Shown one piece after another: positions 57,638 to 64,000 of a stretch of 64,000 nt of DNA. Position 1 is the stretch's first letter; each line of letters begins with the position of its first letter. Under the pieces are notes generated by a model. The model saw only the letters and a program-made list of their open reading frames with translations. It was not told the origin of the DNA and made no database searches. The translations under genes were made by a program, and so were the position numbers. This DNA comes from Clytia hemisphaerica (lineage: Eukaryota; Cnidaria; Hydrozoa; Leptothecata; Clytiidae): contig CACVBU010001235.1 in the NCBI GenBank assembly GCA_902728285.1, forward strand, positions 1,149,233 through 1,213,232, in the 5' to 3' direction.

Positions 57638-57980
57638 CCCGGGGGGGGGGGTGGTCAGCTGGCCAAAAGGACCGACGGGTATGTGCGGGCCCTAAGGGTA
57701 CATTTTCCAATATGTTTAAAATGCACTGTAAGGGTCGAAAAAACTAGAGATGCACTGTAAGGGTAGAAATTTCAAAAAATTCTTGAAAAACCTAAACATT
57801 TTGACCAAAAATGCTATAATTTTGACCATTTTTTGCACGAAAGGGATCTAAAATTTTGGGGAAAATGCACTCTAAGGGTACGATTTTCACTGATTTTTGC
57901 TGCACCGTAAGGGTCTAATTTTAAAAGCCAATTTTTGGCCCGCACATACCGTCAGTCTGCAAACCCAGTGCCCCCCCGGG
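57638..57980. mobile_element. hAT-like G-run MITE, copy C, nested in the Academ-like element
   Basis: The ends are CCCGGGGGGGGGGGTGG and GTGCCCCCCCGGG. An exact 8-bp duplication GTGTATAT flanks it (57,630-57,637 and 57,981-57,988). Internal ATGCACTGTAAGGGT(C/A) words occur at least four times. It lies upstream of exon 1 of the transposase gene and is younger than its host. Confidence 0.8.
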
Positions 57981-58061
57981 GTGTATATATTTCATCTGTT
58001 TTTATTTAGAGTAAAAATGAAAGAAATATTAAAAGTTTAAATAAAAGTGCTGTATTGTAGA

Positions 58062-61000
58062 ATGGCTACATTGGGCAGAGTATGCATTTTATGTGAAGAA
58101 GATGTTCAGCCAGACAATCTAGTTGAAGTCAATAAAAAAGGCTTCGACAGACTCGTTCAAGTTGCCAAACAAAGAAAGCTCGAAGATTTGCACAGGTTTT
58201 TATATCTCAGTAGTTTTAAGAAAAGGCCCAGGAAATGTGTAAATTAGATTCATTAGAACCTTAGAAGTATAGAGTTTTCGACAGTCCCTTTTAATAGTTT
58301 ACTACCTATACTAGAAAATGCAAGGTTGGGTTTAGGTTTTTTAAGGTTCATCCTCTTCCGCTGTTTATCAGCATAGTAATGTCAGGATTTTTTAACCTGT
58401 TAGTTTTCTTAACGCGACACGCTGAAGCTCTAAAGATCGCTGAAAACTAACATCTGAGGAAAATGGTCATGTTTCTATGAAAAAGTTTCTATGAAAAAAC
58501 TTGCTGAGATGGCATATTCTTCAGATTGGATATTTTCGCCCACGTCTTTAGAGCTTTAGCGTACTGGGCCAGATAATACGGAATCTGTTATCAGGTTAGG
58601 ATTTTTGAACAAGGGTAGATCAAATAGGTACTCTTGAGAAGAAAATTTTAGTTTTAAGGCTCATAACCATCACGGCTAGTTCGAAACACAGATTACAGGT
58701 CATAGTTCACTTCCTCATCTAAAACATGCTTTATACGAGTACTTATTGTATTAGAACATACGTTATAGACATTTCTAACAATAACTATGATTTCGTTAAT
58801 CTTATTTACAGCAACTTGAAGGAACGGGAGGTTGGAAACGTCTACGTCCATCATGACTGTAGGAGAAAGTTTGTGGACAAAAGGAAAATGGATGATGGTC
58901 ATATTACCGTCAAGAAGCGGTTGAGATCATCAGTTGGAGCGATGGGTTCATTCAACTGGAAGTTGCATTGCATTTACTGCGGTGAACAAAAAGATGAGAA
59001 GCGGAAAAGTAATGAAATCAGCGAGGTAGAAACAATTCCGATCAAAAGAAGCATCCTAACACAATGCGATGCAAGGAATGATGAATGGGGAGACTTAGTC
59101 CGTGACCGTGTATTACCATCCATCGATATTGTAGCAGACGAAGGATTCTATCATCGCTCGTGTATGGAAAAGTTTTTTACAATCAAGTCAGGAAAGAAAT
59201 CTGGACGTCCTGTTAACGAATTGATGCAGGATAGTTTTGATAAACTATGTGAATGGATGGAAGGTGCAAGCGAACATGAGCCACTTCTGCTAAAGGAAGT
59301 ATATGCAAAGCTTGTAGAAATGAGTGGAGACTCTAACAGCTGTTACAGTTCTAAGCAGCTGCGAAGAAAGCTGAAGGATCGTTACCAAGATCATTTAATA
59401 TTTATTGAAGAAGATGGAAGATCGAGTATGTTGTGCTTTAAAGACTTTGCTTGGTTTATAATGAACGACTTCAAGAAAAACCATTCCCCGACTCCGGGTT
59501 CAATAATGACAGCAGCTGCAAAAATAATAAAGTCAGAATTCCGTCAAATGGCTATCAACAAGTCCTACTATCCTGACATAGAAAAGATTGCGGACATGGA
59601 ATACTTGAAGAAATGGATCCCAGAGAGCTTACTTGGGCTATTAAAGGAGCTCATCCCATCAGAATTAAAGCAAGTCAGCATTGGCCAATGTATATCACAA
59701 TCAGCTAAACCAAGGTCAATGTTGGCACCAATTCCTTTTGGCATTGGAGTAGATGTTGATAGATCTTTCGAATCCAAATGGTTCATAAACCACCTGGCTA
59801 AACTTGGCTTCTCCGTTTCATATGATGAAGTAACAAACTTTAAGAGGTCAGCTGCTTCAGCTTCTGAAGGTGATGGTCCAGTTGAAGGCGGTGTTTCCGT
59901 TGAAGGTGGTTTTCCAGTTGAAGGTGGTGTTTCCGTTGAAGGTGATGGTCCAGTTGAAGGTGGTGGTCCAGTTGAAGGTGGTGTTTCCGTTGAAGGTGGT
60001 GGTCCAGTTGAAGGCGATGTTTCCGTTGAAGGTGGTGTTTCCGTTGAAGATGGTGTTTCCGTTGAAGATGGTGTTTCCGTTGAAGATGGTGTTTCCGTTG
60101 AAGGTGGTGTTTCCGCAGGAGCAATAAAAAACTTTTTTGAGCAATATGCAGCCGATAACATGGATAATAATCTGAGAACTCTAACAGGAAAGGGTACGTT
60201 TCACGGGATGGGGATAATCTCGATGTCTACAAATGGTGCAAAAACATTCCAAGCAATCAGACGTTTGAAGAAAAACGAGAAAAAACAAACAACGGGATCC
60301 GTACCAATCATTCCTTATTTTGGATCTCATGAACGTGGCTTGTCAAAGCTAAGATTCAACAAGATTAAAGATCTTTCTGAGAGTTTCAAAGATGACGTCA
60401 TGCACTATTACCAAGAGAAGACCATCGACCTTGTATGGCAATTAGCATGGCACTTTAAAACCCGAGAATCTGCTAGACCGAATTGGCAAGGATTTATGCA
60501 AACTGCGGCAGTACCAGAAAATAGCGACAATCCCGTGTCAAAGTCGTCCATAACATTCTTACCCATCATCGACCTAAGTTCATCTGACGAAACTTGCTTA
60601 TACTCAACACTTCTATTCATTAAAAACGAAGCAAAGAAGCACAAAATTGAAGTACCCTGTATCACCTTTGATCAGCCTCTATGGCAGAAAGCTATCGGGA
60701 TCATACAGGATAAAAATTTGGATATTGTTTGTCGTCTTGGTGGCTTTCATACGTTAATGAGTTTCCTTGGTAGTATTGGGAAATTGATGATGGGATCTGG
60801 AATTGAGGAATTGTTTGAAGAAGTTTATGCTGAGGATACTGTGAAGCACATGACATCAGGGAAAGCCTATGCTAGGGCATTACGAGCTCATTTGATGACT
60901 CAGAGTGTACTTGTGGAGCACCTCGTTGAAATCATGGAGGATGAAGGAAAACTGCCCCCCATGAATGATTTCGAATCTTGCTACTCAAAACTTCTGAAAG

Positions 61001-63624
61001 GAGAGTTGGCAGTTGAAGATCTAGTTGAGTTTGCCAATGGAGAAGGTGCAAAATCCTTTGAAAAGGAGATGAAGAAATTGAGTGATCACTTGAAAGAAGA
61101 CTCGAGAACCGCCAAACTATGGATCCAATATATCAACTACATCGACATCGTCAAAGATTACATTATTGCAGAGCGAACATCCGATTGGAACTTCCATCTG
61201 AAAACTTTATCCAAAATGCTGAATCTTTTCGCTGCAACAGGCCACGTTAACTACGCGAGAAGTGCAAGGATGTACCTCCAGCAAATGCTAGAACTTGAAA
61301 AAAAGTACCCGTACCTGTTCGAAAAATTCTTCGCTGGTCAACATGCAGTGAGAAGATCAAACCGCTACTGGGCTGGCTTGTGGTCTGACCTAGTTATTGA
61401 ACAAACGCTTATGCGGTCTGCTAAAAGTCGAGGTGGGCTTACGCGAGGACGAGGAATGGAGGAGAATGTTCGTCAACTCTGGATTTCGAGTATGAGCTAT
61501 TGTGCAGCTGTCCATGATTCTATGACAACTTTGACCGGGATGAAAGTAATAAGTAGCGATCAACATCAAGAGATGGCGTTTTCCCGGATCAAAACTGACA
61601 ATGAACATTCTCTGAAGTTCTTCTGTTGGGTGGAGAAAAGGAACCCTTTCATCTTCAAAGATCAGCACCTACATTCGCTTTCATCAGGCGTTGTATCAAT
61701 GAAAAACAAAGACAACGTGAACTGCGAAGAGGCCGAGAAAGTTGGTAAGAAGATCCAGGAAACTATCGATGAAAAGGCCTCCACGGACGCCAAACTTAAA
61801 CGGAAAGACGAAGTGAAATCACTAGCAGTTATTCAAAATACGATAATTGTCGATGATGAACCAATAGCAGTTGACTCGACAAGCCTCTTCACTCGCCTGG
61901 CGGCTGTTGCTCAAAGAGAAGAAGACGTGGAAAAGTATTTTGAGTACGAGCTGACACAGTTTCCGGAAAGTCTCTTTAAAAGAGGATTGATGAGAAAACC
62001 TGACAAAGCATCACTGAGAAAGCTAATTTTACCAGAACAGAATCTTGTGATCGTTTGTCAAGTGGCCAGTTTGTTCTTGATGGTGGTGCTCTGATACATA
62101 GAGTCAGTTGGAAGAAAGGCATCACATTCAAGGAAATTGCCTCATATCATGTCAGCTATGTGAGAGCCAACTATGGTACGTGTCATGTCGTTTTCGATGG
62201 CTACAATGACCCCACTTCGATAAAATCCAATGAGCACGAACGGAGGAAGAAATCACATGGGTCCTGTCCTGACGTTGACATTTTGGAAGATAACGAATCA
62301 AAATACAACCGGGAACGTTTTCTTTCTAATTGGAAGAACAAAGAACAACTGATAGCGCTCCATAGCGTCCATATTTGTGAAGGTGATGCTGACACCAAGA
62401 TCGTATCCACAGCCTTGGAGCTGGCAAAACAAGAATCAACAACTGTAGTCGCTGATGACACTGACGTGGCTGTCATGATGGCGTATCACTGGCAAGAAGA
62501 CCTGAAACCACTTTTGTTCCTGTCCGAACGAGCAAAGAAGTGTTGGGATATTGGTAGCTGTCAAGACGAACTAAATGAACAAAAAAAACATCTCTTGTTC
62601 ATCCATGCTTGGACTGGATGCGACTCGACATCTGCTATATGTGGCAAGGCCAAAGTCAGTTTCGTTAATCAAATCAAGAAATCAGAAATTTTGGGCGAAG
62701 TATCTGAAGTCTTTACTGGCTCTCAATCGACCAAGGAACAAATTCAGGATGCCTCGATCGAAGCCTTCAGAGAGATATATGGTGGAAATCATGATAAATC
62801 ACTTTCAAATTTAAGGTATAGTTTACATAATAGTGTAATATGTACAATAAAATGCAACCATTCTAACATTTAAGTATTCAAAATGTCCATATGTATCAGA
62901 TATTTTTATGATAATTGGTTTCAATTTCGACCACTTCAGATACAACAAATACCTTGAGATGCTTTGCAAAGGATTGATTCAACCTGAGCGATTGCCCCCC
63001 CACATCTGATGCTGCAACGCAACATGGTGCCAGAGTTCACATCCAGGTAATCACTTTATGACCTCTGGCTGATCAAGTGCGAAACCAAAACCAAACAATT
63101 TATGAACTATAATATATGTCATTTTCGTTACTTATTTAGGTGATTCGGTGGAAGGAACTTGATGAGAACGTCTTAGACCCAACAAAATGGGGTTGGCAGG
63201 GGTCTGATACAGGGCTTCGTCCAATTAGAACCATCAAGTCAGTCGCGCCACCGGAAATTCTCAAAATTATCAAATGTAAATGCAAGATGTCCTCTAAGAA
63301 TCCTTGTGGAACAAATCTTTGCTCTTGCCGGAAAAATGGTATACCATGTATGCCTGCGTGTGGTAATTGCCATGGCATGGATTGTAACAATAAAACGGTA
63401 AGATTCCATAACCATTTAAGTCTAGCCGGGCCAGAAAGCTTCTTTCTTAATTCTTATATTGATGGTTTTCTCAGGTGAAAAGGGATCACGACGACGAGGA
63501 GATACCAGACGAAACAATACACGAAGCAACATACGACACGACAAACGAAACAACAGAGGAAAATCAGAACGAAACCTTCAATGACTTTTACGATGATAGG
63601 AATACTTTTGATTTGTTTGATTGA
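58062..63624 (+). CDS. Academ-like transposase with XPG-like nuclease and CXC cysteine cluster, five exons
   Basis: Exons 58,062-58,195; 58,812-62,815; 62,940-63,046; 63,140-63,397; 63,475-63,624; every junction is GT/AG with matching phase, about 1,550 residues. N-terminus: two zinc motifs (CILCEEDV ..VYVHHDCRRKF; CIYCGEQ ..FYHRSCMEKFF). Core: ADNMDNNLRTL and GKGTFHGMG, ITFDQPLWQKA, LGGFHTLMSFLGSIGKLM, consistent with a DDE-type fold. From about 62,060: VLDGGALIHRVSW, VVFDGYND, CEGDADTKIV and VVADDTDVAVMM, acidic boxes like XPG/PIN nucleases, then HAWTGCDSTSAICGK. Exon 4: CKCKMSSKNPCGTNLCSC then CMPACGNC, a Tesmin-like CXC cluster. The tail is acidic. Two breaks: a -1 shift near 62,052 and an extra C in a C7 run near 62,995-63,001. 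A 14-unit repeat interrupts the core. Confidence 0.75.
58393..58610. repeat. Small inverted structure in intron 1 of the transposase gene
   Basis: TTTAACCTGTTAG .. ACGCTGAAGCTCTAAAG on the left mirrors CTTTAGAGCTTTAGCGTA .. CTGTTATCAGGTTAGG on the right. Related words occur at 10,120-10,430 and near 22,260-22,315, so it is probably a dispersed MITE. Confidence 0.45.
59866..60117 (+). repeat. In-frame 18-bp repeat array (14 units) inside the transposase
   Basis: Fourteen consecutive 18-bp units encode the hexapeptides EGGVSV, EGGGPV, EGDGPV and EDGVSV. The last full run is three identical EDGVSV units. The array sits between the conserved blocks SYDEVTNFKRS and NFFEQYAADNMDNN, just before a putative catalytic aspartate. 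Because the unit is a multiple of three and stop-free in all frames, long spurious frames appear on both strands. Confidence 0.95.
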
Positions 63625-63699
63625 GGTCCTTGAAAAACGAAACTAAAATCGATCGACCGATTGTCCTTTATTTTTCATTGATAATGTACCCACTTTAAG

Positions 63700-63949
63700 G
63701 CCTTATAAATCTTTGTGAGATGATTTTCAGGTTTCTTTGTAGGCAACTTTTTTGTTCGTATTTTTTTTCAAGTCTTTTTTTCGGACGTGTCCGAAATTAA
63801 ATCGTCCTTAAAAAGTTTTCCTATGTCCAAATCGATGGGGCTTTTTTTTTGGTGGTCAAGTATCCTATTGGGGACCTCTGTGCAAAATTTCAGCTTGTTG
63901 GGAATTTTGTCCAGGTTCTGGTGAAAATTTACATAATTCTACTGGACTA
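63700..63949 (-). repeat. Right TIR of the Academ-like transposon
   Basis: Reverse complement of the left TIR; begins about 75 bp after the transposase stop codon and ends near GGACTA at 63,949. Confidence 0.75.
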
Positions 63950-64000
63950 TATGCTTTTAAACATATCGAAACTTTATGTGCTCTTAGAAAAGGTATTAAA

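Larger units (their letters stand above)
57061..63949 (+). mobile_element. Large DNA transposon with long TIRs, Academ-like
   Basis: Long inverted repeats bound one spliced gene. The left TIR (57,061 to about 57,340) and right TIR (about 63,700-63,949) share AATTCCCAACAAGCTGAAAT, TTTTGCACAGAGG, AGCCCCATCGATT, GACGATTTAATTTCGGACAC and GAAAATCATCTCACAAAG in mirrored order. The left TIR has an extra segment of about 45 bp near 57,235-57,280. Terminal bases are about TAGTCC(A/G)GTAGAATTA; no clear target duplication could be read. The gene between (58,062-63,624) encodes a transposase-like protein with an XPG/PIN-like nuclease region. Academ elements are known to encode an XPG-nuclease-bearing transposase, hence the assignment. 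hAT-like MITE copy C lies between the left TIR and exon 1. Confidence 0.7.

Noticed and set aside
59866..60117. Regular repeat array considered as CRISPR
   Set aside because: Units are contiguous, 18 bp, without spacers, and inside a eukaryotic coding exon.
59568..60161. Long minus-strand open frames (197, 94 and 95 codons) over the transposase
   Set aside because: They result from the 18-bp in-frame repeat, which is stop-free on both strands; the plus-strand frame has the conserved domains.

Overview
The window looks like a piece of an AT-rich invertebrate animal genome. It has spliced genes with GT/AG introns, an ETS transcription factor, a DUF6589-family gene, and a dense mix of transposons (Copia, Penelope-like, CR1/L2-type LINE, an Academ-like DNA transposon, a tRNA-derived SINE and many MITEs). 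This mix suggests a cnidarian, perhaps a hydrozoan, but that is an inference from gene and repeat content, not a demonstrated identity. Cellular host genes are few; most of the sequence is mobile DNA of different ages.

Layout. 1-105 is the tail of an Arg/Gly-rich protein. 106-24,000 is mostly non-coding and holds MITEs of several families, two long fold-back structures and possibly one small terminal exon on the minus strand (8,800-9,026). 24,036-26,608 is a complete-looking three-exon ETS gene with a TATA box, ETS domain, Q-rich tail and poly(A) signal. 26,850-31,200 is repeats: a 744-bp palindrome, a LINE fragment and a G-run MITE. 31,200-34,900 is a nested composite: a fold-back element with an 8-bp target duplication holds two facing copies of a Penelope-like 3' end (RT plus GIY-YIG), and a second MITE with a perfect 9-bp duplication is inserted in it. 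35,700-37,290 is a 66-bp minisatellite with a higher-order A/B pattern and one undetermined base (N).

39,151-44,304 is a six-exon DUF6589-family gene with a SINE in intron 2 and a TTAA-flanked MITE in intron 3. 45,000-47,050 carries three MITEs. 47,682-48,727 is the C-terminal half of a RecQ-type helicase with scrambled frames at its zinc-binding segment. It abuts a GTGAAT-rich segment into which a young, intact-LTR Copia element (48,950-53,292, TSD TGTTT) has inserted. 53,743-56,990 is a LINE that has lost its RT palm domain by internal deletion. 57,061-63,949 is a large DNA transposon with long terminal inverted repeats. Its spliced transposase gene joins zinc motifs, a transposase core, an XPG/PIN-like nuclease-like domain and a CXC-type cysteine cluster; the best fit is the Academ superfamily.

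Several coding regions are broken by 1-nt shifts, some in homopolymer runs (A7 in Copia gag, C7 in the Academ-like gene). Consensus sequencing errors are therefore a real alternative to decay for those breaks. The most interesting objects are the Academ-like transposon with a 14-unit in-frame repeat inside its core, the fold-back composite with Penelope arms, and the families of MITEs whose target duplications can be read directly.
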